Positions 32,380 to 44,900 of a stretch of 64,000 nt of DNA are shown here, piece after piece (within the stretch, counting starts at the first letter, position 1; the number at the start of each line of letters is the position of its first letter). The notes under the pieces were generated by a model that did no database searches, had not been told where the DNA came from, and was given only the letters and a program-made list of their open reading frames with translations. Both the position numbers and the translations under genes were made by a program. The stretch is from Heterodera schachtii (Eukaryota; Nematoda; Chromadorea; Rhabditida; Heteroderidae): assembly GCA_023374025.1 (NCBI GenBank), contig SIJG01000005.1, positions 2,741,427-2,805,426 on the forward strand. Direction: 5' to 3'.

Positions 32380-34873
32380 ATGTCTTTGGTCTCCGTTCCG
32401 TTGTTTTTGTTACGGCGCATTTTGTCCGCCATTTTGGCACTTTTTGGTGCCTTCTTTCGGCTGATTACGTGCCGTTTTTTGGGTCGCCAAAATCGCATCG
32501 GCGAATTGCCATTTATTGTGGCAAATGTTGAGAAATCGCAGCAGCAAAACACGACAAATGGCGGTAGTGGTGAATAAATTGATTCATTTAAAATACAAAA
32601 ATAATTTGGCAATTTACACGGGTTTTGCAATTAAATTTAATCGGACAGAAAAATGAGTGAATGGCAATTTGAAAAAACAGAGAGTATACATTTAGGACAC
32701 AACAAAATATTTCAAATTAAATTTATTGAACGGACCCAAAGCTATTATATAGCCTTTTTAATTCTGAATGCTTTGTTGGCATGAAATTTCCCAATTAAAA
32801 AAATGGGCATTTCCCTGAGTATTTGGCTTTTTAAATGAGACGAACTTGTGCCATTTTAAATTTAAAGATTAAAATTACCCAAGAATCTGAGTTAATGCCG
32901 TCTAATGTGACGCATTTTGAACATAAATTTGACAAGCATTGCCTCCTCTGCTGTTTCATTTGGCATTATGCCACAGTTTCTGAGGCCCCTTAATTTGTTG
33001 GTTTTAATTTGGCACCACCGTAACAGATTGGGACAACAATTGGAATGCCGAACCTCCGGTGGCAGTGGCCGACCAAATTGCCCAATACCGAAGACATCGG
33101 CAGGAAGAAGCAGCGGCAGCGGCAAACAAAGCGAAAACAAAAGGCAAAGCGCAGCAGTGCCAACAGCAATTGGCCGGGGCAGTGCCGCAAGAAGTAATTA
33201 GCAGACTAATTAGCGAAAAAGCAGGGAAGCACAGAGACAAATGTGCCATTTAATTATAAAAACCATCAAGAATGGGGGAAAAAATTTATACAAAAGACAA
33301 ATAAATAAGAATTTATTGCCTCCACTTTTAGTAAATTCGAAGTGGCAACCAATAAATTGTGCCGAAATGTCCCATTTGTTAAAGATAGAAGTGATCATTC
33401 AATTTGCTTATTATTTTTGGGACCTTGAATTTAGGCCAAATCGAAAACAAATTAAATTTTAAATTCGATTAATTTTCTGTTGTGAGTTCAGCAATGCGTC
33501 GATTTGTTCAGCGAACTTCAGCCCAATGTGAAGGCGCCAAAAAAGGCAAATTTAAATTTGGAAATTATTGTAAAATTAATGAATGTATCATTTAGCTTTT
33601 GCTGAAGCAAAAACAACAAGTCGGCATCAAACAGCGCAATTTGTTCGCTGTACAACCGGCCGAAAACGGCTTCTCCATTGAGGTTGGCACCACAAAAAAA
33701 AATGCCGAATTGAATTTGTCAAATTTAATTTACGATTTAATTTCTAATAAAATAAAAGGTTTTTTAAAATGGTGATTTTGCCATTTCTGTCAGAATGTGG
33801 ACAGACTGGACGAACTTGGCGACTTGGACTTTGAACGGCCGACGAATGGCTGCGACGGCAATTGGCTGGACGACGAAGTTGGCACTTTTGCAATGTCAAT
33901 TTTATCACTTGAGTTTAACGAATTTGGCCAAAATCATAAATTTAAACAAGTTTAAAATTCCGGGTAAAAATTCCGTTTTGAGCTCACAATCAGCAGGTGG
34001 CAAACTCGACTTTGGCATTCTGACATGCAATATCCGGGATTTGAAAAAAGGCAAACAAAATTATGTCCCGAAAACTCTTTCGGTTTTGATGGATTTTCGG
34101 AGCTATCTCATTTTAAAGAAATGAAGAAAAAACGATTTGACATATTCTACGGCATTCAGAATGGGTGTCCCTAATTTATCTTTGTAATTTTTAAGCTAAA
34201 AATTGCTATATAGGGGTTTTTCCAGGAGTTGTGATCACGAATTTGACCTTGGATTTGTCATATTACCTTGCTAACTATGCTTTTATGTATTAAATTTGTG
34301 ATTTTTCATTAAGTAATCGTTTTCCAATCAAAACATCACAAATGAGGCAAAAGCTTCGTCAATTATTAACCGGATAATACAAAGCAATTTGGTTGTGGGA
34401 TAATCTCGTCGGGGATCCCGTCCCGCAAAAAAAAAGGGTTCCAATCCAACAGCTATTTACGCAAATTTTAAATGTCCGTACTTTTGTAGTAAATAGACCA
34501 TATTTTATTTACCGTATTTTTATTGCATTTGTTTCGGTACCAAACTGTGAAGCTTTTGACTCAGATTCGCGCTCATAACCCCGGGATAACGCCCACTTGC
34601 CAATTTTTTAACAGAGACACCCATTCTGAAGGGATTGCCTTTTCCCCGAAAATTACCAAAGTTTTTTCCATTATTTTTGCGAAGGAGTCCATCGAATTGA
34701 GCCAAATCGACGCATTCGCGCGACAACAGCGGCGAACGGAGCGCGAACGACGGCACGCGGCACGGCTGGCGGAACACGCGACGGCACAGCAACAACAGAA
34801 GCGATTGATGCTGCAACATAACATTAAAATTTGCACCAACAACAGCAGTGAAGAATGCCGCATTGAAATGTGA
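32380..34873 (+). CDS. EBAG9: EBAG9/RCAS1-like Golgi secretory-pathway protein
   Basis: Six exons (32380-32563, 33027-33193, 33492-33545, 33596-33682, 33794-33877, 34685-34873) join in phase to 254 residues; human EBAG9 has 213. The order of features matches the family: an N-terminal hydrophobic helix with basic/Cys flank (about 8-32), an acidic Trp-rich segment (WDNNWN), the FSELQPNVKAPKK stretch, VGIKQRNLFAV, a DELGDLDFERPTNG block equivalent to ELGDLD...NTNAW in the human protein, and a C-terminal Arg/Gln-rich coiled coil (RQQRRTERERR). EBAG9 is a Golgi-associated membrane protein that tunes vesicle trafficking and regulated secretion. Intron 3 has a GC donor (33546). The frame reading through the exon 5 donor to a stop at 33955 was set aside because the coiled-coil exon restores family homology. 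Confidence 0.85.
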
Positions 34874-35295
34874 ATAAATGCATAAAGTGATTGCCGATTG
34901 ATAGTGATTGCCATGGAAATCGAAGTCGAGACTCTTGAGCAGCCTTGGACTGCATCTGTTGATCATATTCTGTTCTTCCTTCTCCGCATATTTGTTGCCG
35001 CTACAATGATCAGCTGGGTCCAACAGTGTGTTGTGATTGATCAGTGATCAGATCAATTTGATTTTCACCATCCGCACACTCTGTCCCACGATCGTCCGGG
35101 TGCCGATTCGTCCGCCTATGGTCCGTTCTGGTGCCATCCGACGAAGTCATCACTTTTTGTCTGGCGGACGAATCGCCACTTTTTGTCTGCACGCGGACGA
35201 ATTTTTTCCTGCAAATTCTGCCCTACATCTCGGAAACCCGGTCCCTGTCCCCGGGTCGAATTTCCGGGCTCTATTTCTTTTTCATCAGTCCCAAT

Positions 35296-35849
35296 CAGGG
35301 ACGGGCGAAGCTCGGCTTGGCACTCGAAGCCGAAGCCGAAGGCGAAGCCCAATTTTTTTCGAAGCACGAAGTTCGAAGTTCGAAGCCCAAAAAACCCGAA
35401 GTTTTCGAAGCTTTCGAAGCTCGAAGCACGAAGTTTTTGAAAAAAATTATTTTCCATAACAAAGACTTTTTTTCAAAAAATTTTCGTATTCACTAAATTT
35501 AATTAAAGCTTTTTTCTATAGATAAAAAAAATTTATAATTGAGGCTTTTCCAAATTTGGGGGGGGGGAATGATCCAACGCAAAAATGAGGAACGGATCCA
35601 AGGCACAACCCACTGGACCACCCGGTTAATTAAGATCAAAAACAAAAAGAAAGTAATGTTATTTAAATTAAAGTTTACCCTAAGCCAATCATTAGGGGTG
35701 TATTTTTTACTTTGAAAACTCGATTGTTAGGTGTGTTTTTCCCGAAACTTCGGGTAAATTACCCGAAGTCGAAGCTCGAAGTTCGAAGCCCAAAAAACCC
35801 GAAGTTTTCGAAGCTCGAAGCACGAAGCTCGAAGTTTCGCCCATCCCTG
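35296..35849. mobile_element. Non-autonomous hAT-type element with nested SINE-like sequence
   Basis: The 554-bp element is bounded by the identical 8-bp repeat GTCCCAAT (35288-35295 and 35850-35857). Its ends match as inverted repeats, CAGGGAYGGGCGAA. The interior is packed with CGAAG/TTCGAAGC subrepeats on both flanks, and a tRNA-like SINE remnant sits near 35561-35625. No transposase frame is present. Confidence 0.85.
35561..35625 (-). mobile_element. tRNA-derived SINE-like copy
   Basis: Read on minus, it has GTGGTCCAGTGGGTTGTGCC, an A-box-like start, followed 25-35 bp later by GGATCATTCCCC, a weak B-box. It is closely related to the copies at 44321 and 49745. Confidence 0.5.
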
Positions 35850-36643
35850 GTCCCAATGATTGATTATTCAGCATTTTCTAATCATTGATCTGATCACAAT
35901 AAAAAGCACTCACAATAAAAACCAAAATGCTGCTCAATTATAATTTCATTTCTCTTTTTTTTTTTATTATTATTCCATTTTATGGTTGGCGATTTATACA
36001 ATTTTCTGATTAAGCGCCAGTCTTTGCTTACAATTAGCTAATTCACCAATGATCGAATGGCAAAAATGCCATTTCCGATCAAATTTTGTTTCTTTTTATT
36101 TCTCTGCTATAAAATGCTTTTTTCTCCTCAAAATTTACTTTCATATCGTTTAACCTCACTTCTTTTTTTGCTTTTAGTAGGTCAGTTTTTTGGATTTACT
36201 TCTGTTTTTAATTTTGTACATTAATTTTTGTAAATACAAAAAATGTTCTGACAAAAAGCAAAGCTTTTTCATTTAAAATAAACAAATATTTATTTTAAAT
36301 TTATCAATAATGGATGATCATGAATAATGAGTTGAATAGTGAGTATCCATTGCTTATATAATTGTTGGTCGCACAGCAACCGACAGAAAGTGCCACAAAT
36401 AATTTGTTAATTTTGGCACAAAATTCTACCAAATTATTCCAATGAATGTGTAGGTCATTCGAGACCGGATTCAAATGCCGTAAAAACTTAAAAAGCGCCA
36501 AAATGTTCGGAATATGTACCTAAATTGGCTGTGGTCATTAAATCCGGCCTCTTTCAATTCACTTGAGCATATATCATCAATCAATCACTCTGATCAGCAG
36601 TGTTCATCGCTCTGATCACTTCGCCCATTGTCCATTCCGCTGA

Positions 36644-36958
36644 TCATTTTCGGCCATAACTTTTTGGCAGCTGATCAACTTCCGCTTGCTCCACTTGTGA
36701 CGCTTCCACTACAACTGGTTGCTTCGGTGGTGCAACACCAGAAGCAACCGATTGGTCCGTTGGATCAACTGCTAAATTATTGACAGTCGCCAGCGGCTCA
36801 CTCTGAATACCTCCAGTCAGTGCTGCTACTCCTTCAATTGGTGGTGCTGGTGGTGGTCCTCCTATCACCGGCTCGGCCAGCGCTTGATTTTGGACCACAA
36901 TGGACAGAATGCCAAAAGCGACAGTGAAGCAGACAATCAGCAGCAACGGGCGGCACAT
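36644..36958 (-). CDS. Small secreted Pro/Val-rich protein
   Basis: A single exon of 104 residues. The signal peptide is strong (MCRPLLLIVCFTVAFGILSI...QALA, about 1-28). The mature chain of about 76 residues has no cysteine and carries GGPPPAPPIEG, acidic and Gln/Val-rich segments, and ends KSYGRK. Small cysteine-free secreted proteins of this kind are frequent among nematode gland and cuticle products, but nothing here identifies the role. The frame stays open upstream of this Met, which was chosen because the signal peptide starts exactly here. Confidence 0.55.
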   Translation of the reverse strand: MCRPLLLIVCFTVAFGILSIVVQNQALAEPVIGGPPPAPPIEGVAALTGGIQSEPLATVNNLAVDPTDQSVASGVAPPKQPVVVEASQVEQAEVDQLPKSYGRK

Positions 36959-39153
36959 TTTTTTGTCGATTTGGCAATTTGAGCAATAAAATGTGTTTTT
37001 CGGCTGTAATTTAAAAATTAATACTAAAACCCGTGAAATTTCATTTTTTGGCAATAATCTAAAAAACGATTTACAATCTCTTTGACTTATTGGTGAAGCC
37101 GATGATGGGCTTACAATTAGTTGGAGAAGTGGGGGGGGGGGGGATGGATGCAATGAACAACTCTAATAATGCTCGAGAAAGGGGTAGACCCAATCCATGT
37201 AAATCCAACTCATCCGTACTCAACTCAATGCGGCGGAAGAGGCCTTCTTACCTTTGGAATTAATGAAGTCAAATTGAGTTTTGGAAGTCGAAAGTGCTGC
37301 TTTTCAGCAATTACACACCGTTTTATAAAGGCGAATTTCAAGGCGAACAGCTCAAAAAAGTGCACTTTGGAAAGCAGCGAAATGCAAAGGCAAATATTTG
37401 GAGGATTTGGCCCACCGTATGCCCTTAATTTCATTGTAAACAGAAGAAAGTTGGCAAACTCCGTGCTTCTTCTGACTGAAGAGGTTAAGCGGCTTTTGAA
37501 AAGAGAGTTATTTATTAAAAGCCATTGTAAAAAAAGTTATGTTTTGAGCAAAAGTTAAAGCAAACACTCAAAGAAAATAATTTAGAAATTAATAAAACGA
37601 TTATTTCAAACTTAAACTTAAAGATTATATTTTACTTTGCCAATGATCGTTTTAAGCTTTTGTTTTGTCATAAACATATTTTTTAATATGAGAAGGAAAA
37701 AAACAATCATCACCGGTAAATTTGAAATATTTTGGTCCAATTAATTAACAAATTTTGTCCAAAAAATCAATTAGGGGAATTTAAAAAAAACGACGAAAGC
37801 TTCAAAGCCTCATTTAGAAATTTAGCCTCATTAGACTACATATGTACCACAAAATGAAGCCAACGCTGGATTCAAGCCATATAAAATCTAAATCTCTTAA
37901 TTTTTCAATTTTTTCGCCCCAATTGTGCTAATTTTGCGAATTTTTCAAATTCTTCGAATAACTCAATCCTTGCAGACAAAAAAGCGAAAATTTCGCCCTA
38001 ATTATTTCACTTTTTTGTTTTTAATTTTTCAATTTTCCCTCCGCCCAAAATCGATGGAAATGAATGATTTACAAAATATGTACATTTTCTCACACCAAAC
38101 ATATTCATTCATTGCGACCAAACTAAGGCCAAATCACCCCCTCCCCCCCCTCCTCCGATCAATCATTTCCTTCTTTCCTTTCGTTTCGCCGCTTTTTGGC
38201 GATGGCGGCGACGGCGGTGATCACGCAAAAGTCCCCCCCCCCCCCTCCCCGTAAAACAGGTTCTGAGCTGTTCATTTCGCAGCCAAATTGGGCACTTCAC
38301 CAATCATTTTCATTCCATGTCAAACATGAAATTCTCTCCTTTTCTTTGAGTACATTAATATCATTGTTTAATTGTTTGATTGGACCTTTAAAGTCAGACC
38401 ATTTAACCAATTGAAACTGTTTTATCATTCACTGATTCTCCCGCAGGGAAATTAATACCCACGCGCAAAAGCTTTCTTTGACTGAAATGAATATTTGGGA
38501 GGCTTAAATGCCTCTGATCACTTCAGCCAAGTAAAAAATTTTTACCACTGAGACTCTTAAAAAACTTTGGGATCTAAAAAATGGAAATGCCGAGGCTTAC
38601 ATGTCAACCCAAAATAATACACATAATATAGCATTTTTTTGTTTTCAATAAAATCTAAAAATAGCAACAATAAAGACAATAAATGATTAACATTCCTAAG
38701 TGGTCAGCAAATTATTATTCATTCTTTTGGTGCCTTTCGATTCCGTCCCCCCCCCCGCCGAAACTTATCGGTGATTTGATTTTCTCTGATCGGTCTGATC
38801 TGATAGGGTATAAGGCAAGATGTAATAAATCAATCGTTCGAATTAATTTTATTTTAATGAAAACTTATTTTTCATTTATTTTACGAAAAGAAAAAATATT
38901 ATTCGAAACAATAAAATATTTAAATCCTTTCTTTCCCTGCCGCTAAAATTAAGTCAACAACAATCCCTCTTCTGTGAAATGAATGCTTTAGCTATTTTTA
39001 GTCTCTTTGTCCAAAGCACAAAAAGCCGCGGCCCGGCGAAATATTCAGTTCCATCAGCTGATGATGATAGCCAAAAATTGAGAAGAAAGCCATCATTTTA
39101 TTCACTGTGCTTATTTTAATTTTTAGTTTTTATTTTATTTTAAATTTATTTTT
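36959..39153. other. Intergenic region with one unassigned frame
   Basis: A 129-codon plus-strand frame (37169-37558) is open across moderately GC-rich DNA but shows no signal, domain or splice structure. A G-run lies at 37130, C-runs near 38140, 38235 and 38745, and a degenerate TTTAGCCTCATT hairpin near 37820. No other gene is seen. Confidence 0.35.
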
Positions 39154-39689
39154 ATGGTGGACAAAAGCCATGCGCCATTCATTGTCATTTTGCTGACTCT
39201 CGTCGTCGCACTGCTCATTTTTATTGCGATTTCACGTAAATAAATTAACTTTTGAAATAATATTTTAAAATTCTTCTATAAGTAAATATTATATAATTTT
39301 TTTATTTTATTAGTTTATTTGGCTATATGAAAATTCGGTAATAAAAAAAAATATAAAAATTTAAAAAAAAACTGAATAAAACCAAAAAAAAAAAATAATA
39401 TTATATTCAACTTTTAGAATTTTGGTATTAAATACCCGACTTAAAAGAATCACAGACTCATGCAAGAATTAAAATTTAACAATTTTTTTTTGAGGCGGAA
39501 GAACCGAATAATTTTTTTGCTTTTGATGCCGCAGAATATTTTTTTAAATTGAATATTATTTAAACCTTTTTTAAATAATTAAAATAAAACAATCATAAAA
39601 CAATCATATTTTTTATTTCAGGCCCATCAGTTAATGTGCAAAAAAGCGTTGAAAATGAAGTGTCCTCACAACAAACACAACGAACATGA
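39154..39689 (+). CDS. 49-residue single-helix membrane or secreted peptide
   Basis: Two exons (39154-39235 and 39622-39689) join in phase. The product is MVDKSHAPF followed by an 18-residue hydrophobic helix (IVILLTLVVALLIFIAIS), then RPSVNVQKSVENEVSSQQ and a short polar end. The helix could be a signal peptide or a membrane anchor. Donor and acceptor (CAC|GTAAAT, TTTTCAG|GC) are canonical. No family is recognised, and at this length chance cannot be excluded. Confidence 0.45.
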
Positions 39690-41968
39690 ACATTTTTCAA
39701 ATGATCAACAGAAAGGACAAAAGTTAACATTTGGCAGAATTTCGAAAAAATAATTAATATTTAAATTAATTATTAAGGATGAGTCAGCACAGTCATTGGC
39801 CCACTTTGGCCTTGAAAGCGATGCCATTTGAGCAACAAATCACTTCTCACTGTTCTCATCCGCTGATGATCGATCATATCAAAAGCACCGATGCTCAATC
39901 AACCCAATTTTTTGACAAATTGCCACTGATATTCAGCTGATTTATTTTTTTACAAAATTTTAAAATTAATAAAATGATGAGAAATTTGTTTTATCCCGAA
40001 AAAGCATTGAGTTGTATAAAATGGCGCAAAAAGTGCACATTGACTCACTTTACGAATGCCCTGTGAATGTTTTGGGCGCCGTCGCCTCCGGCGAAAGTTC
40101 CGCAAATGATTTTTTGGTTTTTTTGCTCAAGGAAAGCAGTTATATTTTATACATTTTGCCACCACAATTTGGACACAGATCACTTCGATCAGCTGTTTTT
40201 GCGAAATCCACTGCTGATCGCCCGAAACTTTGCCCTCCCTTCCCCTTATCATTGGCTATTATCGCCCATCTTTTGGCTTCTTTCTTTATCCAATTCATAC
40301 GATGGCTCTCTTTTTTGTTTCGTCTCGTCCATTTCCTTCGTCATTTCCTCCTCCTTCCCATTCTTCTTCTGACCTCCTCCTCCCCCCTCCCCTCAATCTT
40401 CCCATCCATTCGTCTTCTTTCCCTCCCCTTTTCTTCTCATTTTCTCAAATCCGTCCATTTTTCTTCGTCAGGCGAAGGACAATGTCAAGGCCGCGGTGCC
40501 GTCCAATCGCCATGCTCACCGCAAAATTCGCACAACCGCTGCCGATCGCCGGAAGAATGCTGCGCTGCGGGGGAAGACGGGGGGGAGGAGGGGAGGACGG
40601 GGGCACCGCGTCCGTCACTCATTAGGAGGAGGCGTTTTTGTCATTGCGGTGAGCGACGTGTGGGAGAGCAGCGGGGGAGGAGAAGGAATGGAGGAAGACG
40701 AGAGCATTTGCCGATCGGACGGAGTTAGAATTCGCCGCAATGATCAAATCACTCCGCCAACTAACTGATCGCATTCATTGCCACCGACCGATCCGTGTCA
40801 TTCATTGCGTTTGATACGAACCAAAATAATGGTTGTTTACCATGTCGAAAATTGGGGAGAAAGAAGCATTGGGCGGTCGAAATGAGCAGAGGTAAACGCA
40901 GCGATTTAACAACCGCCGAACGCGGCGGCTTTTTCCTAGCCAAAAGGCGCCCGGAAATTTATAAAAATTCATCCGGTGTAGAAATTTTTTTTGGTTCCAA
41001 GCAAAATCCGCGCATTTTTCTTCGGTAAAACCCAAAGACCCCAAAACCGACCTCTGCTATAAATTTATTTTGTCGATTAGCTTCGTTTTCTCCACCTGTT
41101 GGTCACAATTGGTGGCAGCTTAGCATGTTTGGAACAAGCGTTCCTCTCCCCGCGCTTTTGCTGTTCAAATTTTAAATCCCCAAATCCTCCCATATTTTCA
41201 AATGCAAATCCATCAGCGCTCTTCCTGCTGCTGCTTTGAATATATGAATTCCACATTCCCCCCCCCCCCCCCTCTCCCCCACAATTCCATTATTGTCAAA
41301 ATTGTTCGTCCCCTGCGGCACTTTTCAATCCTGAAATTGTTGTTGTCATTTCTGCCGTTGTCTCGCGCCCTCTCACTTTTTGATTGGGATGTGCATGTAT
41401 GGGTGTGCTTCAAATTCAATAATTCGCATTCATAAAATGCCCCCCCCCATTGCTCTGTCCGTATTTTTGGGATGCCCTCCCTCCCCCCCCCCCCCTCCAT
41501 TTTCGGGTGGGAACATAACCTTCTCGCCCACGCCCCCCCCCCCCACATTTCCTCTCAACAGTTCCATTTGGGTCACAAATTGGTCGTCATTTTGAGCTGC
41601 TTCTGCTGCTACTGCGGCGTTGCACCCTTCACTCCCTCCCTCCCCCCCCCCCCTTTCCCCCAAAATCCCTCCAAATTCGGCTCTCCTCCCCTCCCTCCCT
41701 CTCGCCCCGCCCCCTCCCGCTAAATGCTTCTTCCTCCGCTTCTTTGATTGTCCCCCGCCCGTCCGCCCCGCCGCAATTTTTGTCTGTGCTCCAAGTGCAA
41801 AGTGCGCTCGCGCATCGCTCTCTAATCGGCGCGGAGGGCACTCGCCGCTTTTTCTTTTTTTTTGTTTGCCATGCGCGACAAATGCTCGCCTTGGGGCACG
41901 CGGCAAAAATTTCACTTTTTATTTATTTTTGCAAATGAAATAAATCATTTTTTAAGATAATTTAAATT
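39690..41968. other. Intergenic region with weak candidate exons
   Basis: A possible exon at 40021 (MAQKVHIDSLYECPV...) and another after a very long pyrimidine tract at 40474 (AKDNVKAAVPSNRHAHRKIRT...) look coding, but no convincing donor joins them. A two-exon frame at 40841-40892 and 40936 would give a 24-residue peptide. GC-rich frames at 41.4-41.9 kb come from C/G homopolymers and CCCTCC repeats. Confidence 0.3.
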
Positions 41969-44900
41969 ATGACGTCACTTTTGCTCCATAATTCATTGCC
42001 AACCTTGAGGCGTTTGCTCACTCAGCTGAGCTTTCTTCTTTTGGCACTTTATTCTTCATTTGCAGAAAGCCAATTGCAGGGTAATAAAATTTAAAATTTT
42101 TGGAAAAATATTTCGCCAGTAATTATTCCGCAGTGAGAATAAATATACTTTAAAGGGCATTTCAGGCTTTATCAACAAAAAAATCTACGGCAATTGAACA
42201 TTCCGAAACTCGAAAAATTGAAAATCTTACAATAATTTCCCTAACGTGAAATTTAAACGATATGACAATGTTTTAGCAAGACCTCCCTGTCGGCCAATTT
42301 TTGTACGTTGGCCGCGCGTCAGACTGAACAGCAACCACGTGAGCGCACGCAGCGCGTCGCTGCCGCTCAACGCATGCCGCGACGCGTGCGCGGACGAACG
42401 CGGCGCGGACAATGTGCTACAGGCAGAAAAAACAATTAATTTAATTAAAACTAATTAGTCAAATTATGATTTTTTCGGGTTTTTGCAGTGCTCCGCGTTC
42501 AATCATCGCGCCGGCATCAACTCATACGGCGACGAGTGCCAACTCTTCCGGCAGGAACACGTACAGCACACCGATGGATATGTGGAAGCCGACGATCGGT
42601 ACACATTCTACTGGAATTACTGCGTGGACAGTAAGTCCGGTGGGGAGGGGAAGGGGAGGGAAAGAGTGACCGATCGGAACAATTGTTCGAGACTGAACAT
42701 TACAAAAGCCTCGAGAGCGAAGCCACTATTTAACCTGATAAATAATTCGCCGGAATTTTACGAATCAATTAGCATTTAAAATTTAATTATTCGATTGATT
42801 TCCGATCCTCCAAAATTCATCTCCGTTCATTAGCGGGGCTTAATTAACCAAGCGAATTGGCATTTTTTTATTTTTTTTTAAATATTCAAAAAAATTAGCG
42901 GAAAAAAGCTGCACCGGCGAATACGCGTTCACCTTTCTGTCGGACCGGTACATTTTGGCCAGCGAAGTGTCGCGCACCAAATTCACGCGCAGTCTCGAGG
43001 ACTGTTTGGCGGAGTGTCTGAACGGCGGTGGGGGCGCAATGCTTTGCCGAAGTGTGTCATTCAACCGAACGGACGGCGGTAAGTGCCAATGGGAAAAGAA
43101 AATTGGGGGGGGCATTTAAAAAGGGACAACAAAAGAATTTATAATGGCGGTAAATATTTTCATGGATTTTAAAGAAATATCCGGCAGTGCCGATAATCTC
43201 CGCCGGGTGAAATTTATCCGGACTTAAAGAAGCAATTATTATCAAAAGCCAATTACTATATAATAATGCCCTTTTTGGCATATTTTTCAATCAATTTAAT
43301 TTCTCCCCCCCCCCCCAGGGTGCCATTTGTCGGAACAGAATCAGCTGAGCAAGCCGAGTGCCATTCGGGTGAACAACAACCCCAACTTTCGCATTGATTA
43401 CTACGAGAACAACTGCTACAACAGTGAGAACAAAGCAGAATTAAATTTAATAAACATGGTTCAATTCTTAGACAGTTTCTCGTTCACTTCGACTTGTGAG
43501 CCGGGCGGAATTCGGGTGAGTCACTAATTAATCACTCTTTTTAATTGGAATTTGAATTTTTGCAATTAAAGTTTGATATTTATTTATTTTTTTAAAATTT
43601 AATATTTCAATAGAAATATTGAGTTCAAATTTGGCTACTTTCTTTATTTAAATATTTCAACAAAAGTTTTTATTTGTTTTTTTTAATTTAGAAATAATTT
43701 TTTATTTCATTATTTGACTTATTTTTATACACATCTTTTTCCAATAAATTCAACCAAAAGCCGAGTTTTTGTCATTTTCTTATTCACACTTTTATGTAAA
43801 AATATAAACAAAAATTAAAATAAATTTTTGACGGTCCTTTTTAATCTAAAATTAAAAAATATTTTCAATTTTTTCAGGTCCGAGTCGACTCGCGCATCCC
43901 TTACACCGGCGCACTCTACGGTCTGTACGACTTCTTCTCGTGCCGAATTGAGCCCAAGGAGTCCAAACTGTTCGACTTTCTTTTTCCCTACCCGCACATT
44001 TCCAAGAACTGTTCGGACAGCATTCGCATTATGGTCAAATTAAATTAATTGTTGATCATCTGATTAATTAACTAAAGAGCAGGGGATGCCATTTTACCCT
44101 TGAAACTTGGCATTTGCCAGTTTTTGGGGTCCCGTGCCCAGTTAGTTTTGACAGTAACCCGGTTTTTTCGAAATATCGCACAAAATTCAATTTTTTAATT
44201 TTCATGATTAAATTCACCTAATTTGTTGAGACAGTTGAAAAATGGTGCTAATTAATTGTGATTGAATTCCCATCGAAAAAGGGATAATTTTGAAAAATTA
44301 GAAGAAAAATAACTACTTGGAGGGGAACTGATCCAACGCAAAAATCAAAAATATAACCAAGGGCACAAACCACTGGACCACGCAAACGAGTAATCCAGCT
44401 AAAAATACATTAATTTTAAGTTTGCAAAAAGCCAATCTAGGGGTGTTAAAAACTCTCGATCGCGAGTCTCGAAAGTCATGAAGACCGAGACCGAGATTGA
44501 AAACCCGAGACCGAACCGAAAACCCCGAGACTTTTCTCGAGTCGAGACCGAGACTCTCGAGCAACACGATACACACCGGACTCAAAAAAACGAGAGATGA
44601 ACCAATAAATAGAGAGTGCAGAGAAAAAAACATCTCTCTTTTTGACGTACTATTTCTTTGTCTCTGTTAATAGAGAAAAACTGAACCCACTTCAAACAGC
44701 AATTTTTTTTCGACAGGCAGATTTTCTTCAAATTTTGCACATCGATAGAGAAAAATTTTCTGCATCGAATTTTCTATAAAATTTTATTTTATTTTTTCTA
44801 TACCATTTTTGCATGAGACCATTATGAAAATTTAAAATTCTTGTAACTTTTTTACACAACGTCAAATTGCTTAGCATTGCTTAAAAAAAGCTTCCTTTAT

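Larger units (their letters stand above)
34874..36643. other. Intergenic region holding a hAT element and a possible gene remnant
   Basis: Before the hAT element, a plus-strand frame at about 35069-35295 reads LWSVLVPSDEVITFC ... YISETRSLSPGR ... YFFFISPN and would end in Asp-stop if the element and one target-duplication copy were absent. I cannot place it in a family or find its other exons. A TGATCA cluster lies at 34973-35055. The region after the element is AT-rich with no gene seen. Confidence 0.3.

Noticed and set aside
33795..34124. Extension of EBAG9 exon 5 into an open frame ending ...FRSYLILKK
   Set aside because: It is in a different phase from exon 5. The frame through the donor at 33878 stops soon, and splicing to 34685 restores the coiled coil expected for the family.
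36959..37160. ATGCCA dorsal-gland promoter motif (DOG box) upstream of the small secreted protein
   Set aside because: I found no ATGCCA in the proximal upstream sequence on either strand, and the word is so common in this window that single hits carry no weight.
41430..41915. A 161-codon minus-strand frame
   Set aside because: Its Gly/Arg/Glu-rich product comes from C-runs and CCCTCC repeats, with no signal, domain or splice support, in the upstream flank of the ZP gene.
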